Made by a program: the position numbers and the translations under genes. This document shows, piece after piece, positions 19,630 through 27,020 of a stretch of 64,000 nt of DNA (position 1 is the first letter of the stretch; each line of letters opens with the position of its first letter). The notes under the pieces were generated by a model, which was not told the origin of the DNA, did not search any database, and saw only the letters and a program-made list of their open reading frames with translations. Source of the DNA: Sphingosinicella sp. (GTDB lineage Bacteria; Pseudomonadota; Alphaproteobacteria; Sphingomonadales; Sphingomonadaceae); the NCBI GenBank assembly GCA_013816585.1, contig JACDEE010000001.1:201001-265000 (forward strand), given 5' to 3'.

Positions 19630-20412
19630 TTATTCCTCTTCCTCCTCTTCCTCCTCTTCCGGCGCCTCGGCGGGAGCGGGCTGGTTGCTCGCCAGAAGCG
19701 CGGCCTGTGCGGCGCGGCCGGCCTCCGAACTAGGGGCCAGCTTCACCACTTGAGCATAACGCTGTTTGGCGAGCGCGATGTCGCCGGTCGTGCCGGCTAT
19801 CGTTCCCGCCTGTAGCAGCACGTTGGGATCGTCCGGGGCGAGCGTGACCGATTTGGCAGCATCGGCATTGGCCCGCGCCATATTGCCTTCGCGGATCGCG
19901 AGCGCCGCCGACAAATACCATGCGAATGGGTCTTTTCCGACCAGTTCGATACCCTTGTCGATATCGGCCCGGCCCGACGCGAGATTGCCCGCCGCCACAT
20001 GGGCGCGGGCGCGATCCAGATGCACTTCGCCCCGGAGCTCGGGCGAAAGGCTTGTGGTGGCGAGCGCCGCATCGAATGCGGTCAGCGCTTTGGCCGCATC
20101 GTCCGCGGCGAGCCAGGCATTGCCCGACTGCACCCAGAAATCGGAACGGCGCGGATCTTGCGAAGTCTCCGCCGCCCGAGCGGCCTGTTCGAAGGCTGTC
20201 GCCGCGGGCGCCCACCGGCCGAGTTCGGAATAAGCAAGTCCAAGGCACACCCGGGCGAGCGATCCGCCGCCCCTGAGGCGCCACGCGCTTGCGGTCGAGA
20301 CGGCCTTTTGCGCATCGCTCTTCACCAGCGACGTGCAATCCTTATACGTGGCTTCTTCGCTTGCCGGGACGCCCTGCACGAGGGCCAGAGCGGCGATCAG
20401 AAACAGGGTCAC
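19630..20412 (-). CDS. Secreted TPR-repeat protein with poly-glutamate tail
   Basis: 260 residues. GTG 20412 overlaps the alpha/beta hydrolase stop (GTGA), implying coupling. MTLFLIAALALVQGVPAS is a likely signal peptide. At least four TPR-like helix pairs follow (LGLAYSELGRWAPAATAFEQ; NAWLAADDAAKALTAFDAAL; ARAHVAAGNLASGRADIDKG; AGTIAGTTGDIALAKQRYAQ). The C-terminus is a run of nine Glu residues after PAEAP. TPR proteins bind other proteins; the partner is unknown. The long open frame continuing upstream is only the shadow of the hydrolase gene. Confidence 0.8.
   Translation of the reverse strand: MTLFLIAALALVQGVPASEEATYKDCTSLVKSDAQKAVSTASAWRLRGGGSLARVCLGLAYSELGRWAPAATAFEQAARAAETSQDPRRSDFWVQSGNAWLAADDAAKALTAFDAALATTSLSPELRGEVHLDRARAHVAAGNLASGRADIDKGIELVGKDPFAWYLSAALAIREGNMARANADAAKSVTLAPDDPNVLLQAGTIAGTTGDIALAKQRYAQVVKLAPSSEAGRAAQAALLASNQPAPAEAPEEEEEEEEE
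19633..19659 (-). repeat. Glutamate-codon microsatellite
   Basis: Nine consecutive GAA/GAG codons just before the TPR-protein stop, built from a 9-nt period (GAA GAG GAG on the coding strand). Such a tract could vary in length by slippage without changing frame. Confidence 0.85.
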
Positions 20413-21149
20413 AAACTCTCCAGCAATGCCTTCAGGGTGCCGATGATCGTGCCAATGTCCCGCTCGCGGGACAGGCGATGATCGCCATCCTTGATGAAGC
20501 ATCCCTGCACATCGGATGAACGGAGCTGCCGCATGAGGTCCAGCGACCAGGTCCAAGGGACATCCGTATCCGCCTGGCCGTGAAGCAGGCGCACCGGGCA
20601 ATCGATCGGGATTTCCTGATGGAGAAGCCGCAGCGCTTCTCCGCTTTCCCAGAAGGCGCGGGTGGTGACATAGGGCCGCTCGCCATAAGCCGAAGGCTCC
20701 ACCAGACGCCCGTCGCGAAGGATCGTCATCTTCTGTTCTTCGGTGAAGCCCCAGCCGGTGAAATCGGGGGCCGGCGCTATTCCGACCAGCCCTTTCACCT
20801 GTTCCGGCCGGGCCAGCGCCGCCAGCAGCATCAGCCATCCGCCCATCGACGAGCCCACCAGAACGACCTGGCCTTCCGCTACATCCTCCATCATCGCCAG
20901 CACGTCGCCGCGCCAGCCGTTCAGCGTTTGCGCCTCGAAATCGCCGCCGCTGGTGCCGCAACCGGCATAGTCGAAGCGCAGCATCGCGCGCCCTTCCGCG
21001 GCCGCCCAGGCATCCAGCGCGGTCGCCTTGCTTCCATCCATGTCGGACATGTAGCCGGGAAGGAAAAGTATGGTCGGACCGCGCCCTGGGCGGTGGCGAT
21101 AAGCCAGGCGAAGATTTTCACCGATTTTGAGATAGGATATTTCGGGCAT
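20409..21149 (-). CDS. Alpha/beta hydrolase
   Basis: 246 residues. The fold landmarks are TILFLPGYMSDMDGSKA near the start, the nucleophile elbow VGSSMGGW, the acid in HGQADTDVPW and the catalytic His in KDGDHRLS. It resembles the serine hydrolase group that includes ABHD10-type thioesterases, but the substrate cannot be stated. ATG 21149 (MPEISYLKIGENLRLAY) is preferred over an in-frame start 36 nt upstream. Divergent from thrS, with 47 nt between. Confidence 0.88.
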   Translation of the reverse strand: MPEISYLKIGENLRLAYRHRPGRGPTILFLPGYMSDMDGSKATALDAWAAAEGRAMLRFDYAGCGTSGGDFEAQTLNGWRGDVLAMMEDVAEGQVVLVGSSMGGWLMLLAALARPEQVKGLVGIAPAPDFTGWGFTEEQKMTILRDGRLVEPSAYGERPYVTTRAFWESGEALRLLHQEIPIDCPVRLLHGQADTDVPWTWSLDLMRQLRSSDVQGCFIKDGDHRLSRERDIGTIIGTLKALLESL

Positions 21150-21196
21150 AAGCTTCGCCTTGACAGGCTTTCCCGCGCTTTCCAAGGGTAGCCGCC

Positions 21197-23191
21197 ATGT
21201 CCCAAATGTTCAAAATCACCCTTCCCGACGGCTCGTCACGCGAAGTCGCGCCCGGCACGACGCCGGCTAATATCGCCGCCGCCATCGGGCCTGGCCTCGC
21301 CAAGGCGGCGTTGGCGGCGCGGGTGAATGGCGAAGTGCGCGACATCATGCGGCCGTTCGATGGCGATTCCGACTTGGCGCTGATCACGGCCAGGGACGAG
21401 GCCGACGCGCTGGAACTGGCGCGGCACGATTTCGCCCATGTCCTTGCCGAAGCCGTGCAGAATCTCTTCCCCGGTACGCAGATCACCTTTGGCCCGGCCA
21501 CCGACGACGGCTTTTATTATGATTTCGCACCCAAAGAGCGCCCGTTCACCGACGAGGATCTGCCGGCGATCGAGGAAGAGATGCGCCGTGTAATCGCCCG
21601 CGACGAGCCTCTGGTCCGCGAAGTCTGGAGCCGCGACGAGGTCCGCGCCTTTTTCGAAAAGCAGGGTGAGGCCTTCAAGGCCGAATGGGTGATGGAGCTG
21701 CCTGCCGACGAAACGATCACCATGTACCGCTCGGGCGGCTGGATGGACCTTTGCCGCGGCCCGCATCTGGCCTCGACCGGCAAGCTCGACCCACAGGCGT
21801 TCAAGCTGACCCGCGTCTCGGGCGCTTATTGGCGCGGGGATCAAAAGAATGCGATGCTTTCGCGCATCTACGGCACTGGCTGGCTCAACAAAAAGCAGCT
21901 GGACGCGCATCTGACGCGGATGGAGGAAGCGGCCAAGCGCGATCATCGCCGGATCGGGCAGGAAATGGACCTGTTCCACCTGCAGCAGGAAGCGCATGGG
22001 TCGGTCTTCTGGCACCCCAATGGCTTCGTCATGTGGCGCCAGCTGGAGGCCTATATGCGCCGCAAGCTCGACGCGGCCGGCTATGAAGAGATCAAGACTC
22101 CGCAGTTGATGGACGTGAAATTGTGGGAGGCCTCCGGCCATTGGGGCAAGTTCCGCGAGAATATGTTCGTTGTGCCCGACGAAGTCCCGGGAACGGACCC
22201 GGACAAGCCGGTGCTGACGGGAACGGGCGACCTGATGGCGCTGAAGCCGATGAACTGCCCGGCGCACGTCCAGGTATTCAAGCAGGGCATCACTTCCTAT
22301 CGCGACCTGCCGCTTCGCCTCGCCGAGTTCGGCACCTGCCACCGCAACGAACCGCATGGCGCGCTGCACGGCATTATGCGGGTGCGGCAATTCACCCAGG
22401 ATGACGCCCACATCTTTTGCACGCAGGAGCAATTGGTCGCCGAGACCAAGGCCTTTTGCGAGTTGCTGGATTCGGTCTACCGCGACCTGGGCTTTGCCGA
22501 TTATTCGGTCAAGCTGGCGCTGCGACCTCAACAACGGGTGGGAACCGAGGAACAATGGGATTCGGCCGAAGAGGGGCTTCGCGAAGCGCTTCGGCAGACC
22601 GGGTTGATGGATCCGCGCTATAATTTCGAAGAACTTCCGGGCGAGGGCGCCTTTTATGGTCCGAAGCTCGAATTCCATCTGACCGACGCGATTGGCCGGA
22701 CCTGGCAATGCGGAACGCTGCAGCTCGACCCGCTGATGCCCGAGCGGTTGGACGCCTCCTATATCGGCGAGGACGGAAGCAAGCATCGGCCGCTGATGCT
22801 CCATCGCGCGATCCTCGGCACGTTCGAACGCTTCCTTGGAATCCTGATCGAGCATCATGCCGGCCGCTTCCCGCTCTGGCTCGCACCGGTCCAGGCGGTG
22901 GTGGCGACAATCGTTTCCGACGCCGATCCCTATGCGAACGAAGTGCTGGAAACGCTCCGGAAAGCAGGAATCCGCGCCGAAGCCGATCTTCGCAACGAAA
23001 AGATCAATTACAAGGTTCGCGAACATAGCCTGGCCAAGGTCCCGAACCTTCTGGTCCTCGGTAAACGGGAAGCCGAGGAGCGGACCGTTGCGCTTCGGCC
23101 GCTGGGCACCGATGCCCGGCAGGAAGTGCTGAGCCTCGACGATCTGGTGGAGCGGCTGAAGACGGAAATGCTGGCCCCCGATCTTCGCTAG
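21197..23191 (+). CDS. thrS: Threonine--tRNA ligase
   Basis: 664 residues. Domains in order: TGS ([14 protein letters not shown]), N2 editing domain with His77 and His81 (HDFAHVL) and Cys186/His190 (LCRGPHL), class II catalytic core ([43 protein letters not shown]) and anticodon-binding domain ([18 protein letters not shown]). The length is normal. infC lies downstream on the same strand, as is usual. Confidence 0.98.
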   Translation: MSQMFKITLPDGSSREVAPGTTPANIAAAIGPGLAKAALAARVNGEVRDIMRPFDGDSDLALITARDEADALELARHDFAHVLAEAVQNLFPGTQITFGPATDDGFYYDFAPKERPFTDEDLPAIEEEMRRVIARDEPLVREVWSRDEVRAFFEKQGEAFKAEWVMELPADETITMYRSGGWMDLCRGPHLASTGKLDPQAFKLTRVSGAYWRGDQKNAMLSRIYGTGWLNKKQLDAHLTRMEEAAKRDHRRIGQEMDLFHLQQEAHGSVFWHPNGFVMWRQLEAYMRRKLDAAGYEEIKTPQLMDVKLWEASGHWGKFRENMFVVPDEVPGTDPDKPVLTGTGDLMALKPMNCPAHVQVFKQGITSYRDLPLRLAEFGTCHRNEPHGALHGIMRVRQFTQDDAHIFCTQEQLVAETKAFCELLDSVYRDLGFADYSVKLALRPQQRVGTEEQWDSAEEGLREALRQTGLMDPRYNFEELPGEGAFYGPKLEFHLTDAIGRTWQCGTLQLDPLMPERLDASYIGEDGSKHRPLMLHRAILGTFERFLGILIEHHAGRFPLWLAPVQAVVATIVSDADPYANEVLETLRKAGIRAEADLRNEKINYKVREHSLAKVPNLLVLGKREAEERTVALRPLGTDARQEVLSLDDLVERLKTEMLAPDLR

Positions 23192-23346
23192 CAGGCCCGG
23201 ACTTTGCCGGGTTCGAGAGCGGACCCTGCGACAATAGCGTCACGTTTCGCAGCGAAAACGGATCGACCGGCCCGTCCCGCCTTTCAATTCGCGCGACAAA
23301 TCACTAGGTGGGGCGCTTCGTTTCAGGCATTTTGGGAGAATCCGCT

Positions 23347-23889
23347 ATACGTCCGCCTCTTACCCGGCGTCCACAGACGCCGCCGATGAACGGCCCCCGT
23401 TTCAATGAATTCATCGTCTCGCCCAAAGTGCGCGTGATCGATGAAAATGGTGAAAATCTGGGCGTAATGCTGACCCAGGAAGCGATGGAACAGGCTGCTT
23501 CAGTGGGCCTGGACCTGGTCGAAGTCTCCCCCAATGCGGACCCGCCGGTCGCCAAATATCTGGACGTCGGCAAATATAAATATGAGGCGCAGAAAAAGGC
23601 GAACCTCGCGCGCAAATCGCAAAAGACGCAGGAGATCAAAGAGATCAAGATGCGTCCCAATATCGACGACCATGATTATGACGTGAAGATGAAGAAGGTA
23701 TTTTCCTTCATCGATGAAGGCGACAAGGTGAAGATCACCCTGCGCTTCCGCGGCCGCGAACTGGCCCATGGCCAGCTTGGCATGAACTTGCTGCAGCGGG
23801 TCCAGGAAGACGTGTCCGAAACCGCGAAGGTCGAACAGCATCCGCGCATGGAAGGCCGCCAGATGCTGATGGTGCTGGCCCCGAAATAA
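23347..23889 (+). CDS. infC: Translation initiation factor IF-3
   Basis: About 180 residues. The N-domain ([34 protein letters not shown]-type segment) and C-domain ([34 protein letters not shown]) are canonical. IF-3 blocks premature subunit joining and checks the initiation codon. The best start appears to be ATA at 23347 (reading [17 protein letters not shown] after the first residue): GGGAG at 23334-23338 is 8 nt upstream, while the first ATG (23386) has no ribosome-binding site. Rare start codons on infC underlie autoregulation in E. coli (AUU). If the ATG is used, the protein has 167 residues. Confidence 0.95.
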   Translation: MRPPLTRRPQTPPMNGPRFNEFIVSPKVRVIDENGENLGVMLTQEAMEQAASVGLDLVEVSPNADPPVAKYLDVGKYKYEAQKKANLARKSQKTQEIKEIKMRPNIDDHDYDVKMKKVFSFIDEGDKVKITLRFRGRELAHGQLGMNLLQRVQEDVSETAKVEQHPRMEGRQMLMVLAPK

Positions 23890-23898
23890 GAATCACGC

Positions 23899-23933
23899 GC
23901 CGTCCGAGCGATCGGACGGCGAGCGGCCTTTTT
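23899..23933 (+). terminator. Probable infC terminator
   Basis: Perfect 9-bp stem GCCGTCCGA/TCGGACGGC with loop GCGA at 23899-23920. A run of five T residues follows at 23929-23933, 8 nt beyond the stem. The offset makes it weaker than a standard intrinsic terminator. Confidence 0.55.
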
Positions 23934-24058
23934 AAAACGAAATTGTGGGAGTCACGGCAAATGGCGCTTTCCGTAGGGGCAAAGCTCGCCCGCTGATTTT
24001 GCTCGGTTTTTATTCGCAACTGGTATGTTGCCTAAATGCCATCAACCCAATGAGACGT

Positions 24059-24080
24059 GCGGAAAAGTAAGGTTTTCCGC
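24059..24080. other. Hairpin upstream of the TonB-dependent receptor
   Basis: Inverted repeat GCGGAAAA/TTTTCCGC with a 6-nt spacer in the 257-nt gap between infC and the receptor gene, 67 nt before its ATG. It could be an operator or leader stem. No matching regulator is known. The rest of the gap shows no recognisable feature. Confidence 0.35.
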
Positions 24081-24146
24081 TGGCGGAGCTCAAGGTTTTT
24101 CAGCTAGCTTGACCTAAACGTAAAGCAAAAAAAGCTGGAGGGGTTT

Positions 24147-26960
24147 ATGTCTAAATATATGTGGCTGATGTCCGCAGGTGTCATGGCGCTGGCGACGCCC
24201 GTCAACGCGCAGGACAATACGCAGCAAACCGGCGAGACGACGGTCACCGAGCAATCCGCCGCCGTCCAGCAAGATACTGACATCGATTCTAATTCCGATA
24301 TCGTCGTTACGGCGCAAGGTCGCCGCCAGATCCTTCAGGACATTCCGCTTGCCGTTTCGGCTGTATCTGCCGACCAGCTTCAGAATTCAGGCGCCAGCGA
24401 CATTCGAGCGCTCAACCAGCTTGCACCGTCTCTGCTCGTCTCTTCGACCGGTAGTGAAGCTAACGGCTCTGCGCGTATTCGGGGTATCGGCACGGTGGGC
24501 GACAATCCCGGCCTCGAAAGCTCCGTCGCCGTGTTTATCGACGGCGTCTATCGTTCGCGTACCGGTATCGGCCTGAATGAACTCGGCGAAATCGAACGGA
24601 TCGAAGTGCTGCGCGGCCCCCAAGGAACGCTGTTTGGGCGCAATGCGTCGGCAGGCCTCATTCACATAATCTCAAAGCGTCCGAACATGAATGAGTTCGA
24701 AGGCTATGGCGAGCTAACATACGGCAATTACGATTATCTGCGCGCAGGTGCCGGGGTCACTGGTCCGATCGGCAACGGCGCCCTTGGCTATCGCCTTGAC
24801 GGTGTTTACGTGAAGCGCGACGGTTTTTATAAGGTAAACAACCCCGGGGCAGGGACGGAAAGCAGGGTCAACGACCGCGATCGCTTTTTTGTTCGCGGCC
24901 AACTCATGTACGAGCCCACCGATCTCCTGACTTTCCGCGTGATTGGCGACTACACTAGGCGCGACGAAAGCTGCTGCGGCGCGGTATACACCGAAACTCG
25001 CGAAACTTTCGATCCTACCCCAGGTCAGCCTGGAGACTTCAGATATTCCACAGGCGAGAACCGCATCGCGACCATCCTTCGCAGCCTCGGCGAGACATTC
25101 CCGTCCCTTGCCGACCCTTATAGCCGGGTCATCAGCGTTTCGCCGGGCAAGACATATCAGAACAAGACCACCGACTGGGGCTTGTCGGGCCACCTCGATT
25201 GGGAACTTGGTTTCGGCAACCTGACCTCGATCACCGCATATCGCGACTATAAAGCTGGCGGCGCCGGCGACGTCGATTATAGTCGGGTCGACATCTTCAA
25301 CCGCGCAGATGACGGAAATACCTTTAGGAAATTCCAGACCTTTAGCCAGGAATTGCGACTCCAAGGCTCTGCCTTTGACGACAAGCTCGACTGGCTGGTG
25401 GGCGCTTATTATTCCAACGAAGACCTGCAGCTCGTCGACAATCTCAAGTTCGGCTCGCAATATGGGGCCTTCGCGGCCTGCCGCGTGGTAGCGGGCTCCG
25501 GCGCGGCCCCCACCCCTGCTGCCCTGCGCAATCCGGCCGCTCCCGGATGCCTCAGCACCTCGCTGATCGCACCTGGCGTGACCGGCCGCGCCGCCTTTGG
25601 TAACAATTTTGGCCCGGCCGCACCGATCTTCCTTGCTGCATTGGATCGGCTAAGCACGGTCAATGGTGTCGGTGACGCAGGCTCCACCTATAATCAGAAG
25701 AGCGAGAATTACGCTCTGTTTACGCACAATATTATCAACATCACCGACCAATTGAGCCTGACGCTTGGCGCTCGCTACACGCATGAGAGCAAGGATTTCA
25801 GCGCAGATTTCAACAACACCAATACGATCTGCCCTGTGCAGCAGGCGGCGCTCGCTCCGTTCCTCAATCCGGCAAGCCCGACGTTCAACGCTGCGCTGGC
25901 GAGCGCCGCCGGGTCGATCATCACCTTGACCTGCGTCGGCAATTCGAGCTCCGGCCTCAACGCACTTGATATCAATGACGACTTCTCGGACGGCGAATGG
26001 ACCGGCACGGGCGTGCTTTCCTACAAACCCGATGCCGACACCTTGCTCTACGCCAGTTATTCGAAAGGCTATAAAGCGGGTGGCTACAACCTCGATCGAT
26101 CCGATCTCGGCAGCGCCATATTCCCGCGGAGCAATGCCAATGCTGCGAACCTGAGATTCGCAGCGGAAAAGGTAGACGCCTATGAAATCGGCGCCAAGAT
26201 TTCAGGACGCGGGCTGACTTTCAACATAGCCGCCTTCCGCCAGGATTTTCAGGATTTCCAGTTGAACACCTTCAACGGTACCGTCTTTATTGTCCAGAAT
26301 ATCAACGCTTGTAAGACGAATCTCAACGGTGCGGACCGGGATGCCTCGATCGCAACCGGTGGCTGCGCTGCGGGCGATTCGAAGCCGGGCGTCCGGTCCG
26401 AGGGAATCGAACTCGAGATGTCGGGCTCGCCCACACGCGATCTTCGCGTGACCGGCGGATACACCTACGCAAAGACCAAATACCGGAAGAACTTGGTCGG
26501 CAGCTCGGCGGGAGAGCCGCTCGACCCGTTCTTGTTCCTTTTGCCGGGCGACAATTTATCGAACGCGCCGGAGCATGTCTTGACCGGCTCCCTGGCCTTC
26601 ACTCCGAAATTAGGGGCAAGCGGTCTTAGTGGGCTCTTCTACGTCGACGGCCGCTATACCTCGACGTTTAACACGGGCTCGGACTTATTCCCGGAGAAGG
26701 AGCAGGAATCCTTCTTCCTGATGAACGCTCGCGTCGGCCTCCGCGGACGCGATGAGCGGTGGGCGGTGGAGCTCTGGGCGCAAAACCTGCTCGACGAAGA
26801 TTATAAGCAGGTTGCATTCAACTCGCCGCTCCAAGGTGCCAATTCGCGGGCTCAGGTGGCGGCCTTTGGCGCGCCGTCCTTTGCTTCAGGGACCCAACTC
26901 TTTTCGAGCTTCCTAGCGGAGCCACGCACCTACGGCATCACGCTTCGCGGCCGCTTCTAA
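24147..26960 (+). CDS. TonB-dependent outer-membrane receptor
   Basis: 937 residues. The signal peptide ends near ATPVNAQ. A TonB box-like SDIVVTAQGRRQ (about residues 51-62) opens the plug domain (DIPLAVSAVSADQLQNSG; ARIRGIGTVGDNPGLES; VAVFIDGVYRSR; IERIEVLRGPQGTLFGRNA). A 22-strand-type barrel follows and ends in GITLRGRF with a terminal Phe. GGAGGGG precedes the ATG. Receptors of this type import siderophores, sugars or other large substrates, and nothing adjacent identifies the ligand. Codon choice looks less GC-biased than in neighbouring genes. Two cysteine-containing extracellular loop segments (ESCCGAV, INACKTN) stand out. Confidence 0.93.
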   Translation: MSKYMWLMSAGVMALATPVNAQDNTQQTGETTVTEQSAAVQQDTDIDSNSDIVVTAQGRRQILQDIPLAVSAVSADQLQNSGASDIRALNQLAPSLLVSSTGSEANGSARIRGIGTVGDNPGLESSVAVFIDGVYRSRTGIGLNELGEIERIEVLRGPQGTLFGRNASAGLIHIISKRPNMNEFEGYGELTYGNYDYLRAGAGVTGPIGNGALGYRLDGVYVKRDGFYKVNNPGAGTESRVNDRDRFFVRGQLMYEPTDLLTFRVIGDYTRRDESCCGAVYTETRETFDPTPGQPGDFRYSTGENRIATILRSLGETFPSLADPYSRVISVSPGKTYQNKTTDWGLSGHLDWELGFGNLTSITAYRDYKAGGAGDVDYSRVDIFNRADDGNTFRKFQTFSQELRLQGSAFDDKLDWLVGAYYSNEDLQLVDNLKFGSQYGAFAACRVVAGSGAAPTPAALRNPAAPGCLSTSLIAPGVTGRAAFGNNFGPAAPIFLAALDRLSTVNGVGDAGSTYNQKSENYALFTHNIINITDQLSLTLGARYTHESKDFSADFNNTNTICPVQQAALAPFLNPASPTFNAALASAAGSIITLTCVGNSSSGLNALDINDDFSDGEWTGTGVLSYKPDADTLLYASYSKGYKAGGYNLDRSDLGSAIFPRSNANAANLRFAAEKVDAYEIGAKISGRGLTFNIAAFRQDFQDFQLNTFNGTVFIVQNINACKTNLNGADRDASIATGGCAAGDSKPGVRSEGIELEMSGSPTRDLRVTGGYTYAKTKYRKNLVGSSAGEPLDPFLFLLPGDNLSNAPEHVLTGSLAFTPKLGASGLSGLFYVDGRYTSTFNTGSDLFPEKEQESFFLMNARVGLRGRDERWAVELWAQNLLDEDYKQVAFNSPLQGANSRAQVAAFGAPSFASGTQLFSSFLAEPRTYGITLRGRF

Positions 26961-26976
26961 AGCCTACAGCAAACTA

Positions 26977-27009
26977 GAAAGGGCCTCGCCGGCAACGGCG
27001 GGGCCTTTC
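26977..27009. terminator. Bidirectional terminator between the receptor and glnD
   Basis: Stem GAAAGG(g)CCTCGCCG/CGGCGGGGCCTTTC around GCAA, with one bulge and one G-T pair. The A/T ends of the stem give a T-tract on both strands (TTTCTTTAT on plus, CTTTCTAGTTT on minus). It lies between the convergent ends of the receptor gene and glnD and can serve both. Confidence 0.8.
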
Positions 27010-27020
27010 TTTATGGTGCA

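Noticed and set aside
21236-23026. 596-codon open frame antisense to thrS
   Set aside because: Lies fully inside thrS on the other strand, has no family motifs, and reflects the high GC third positions of thrS.
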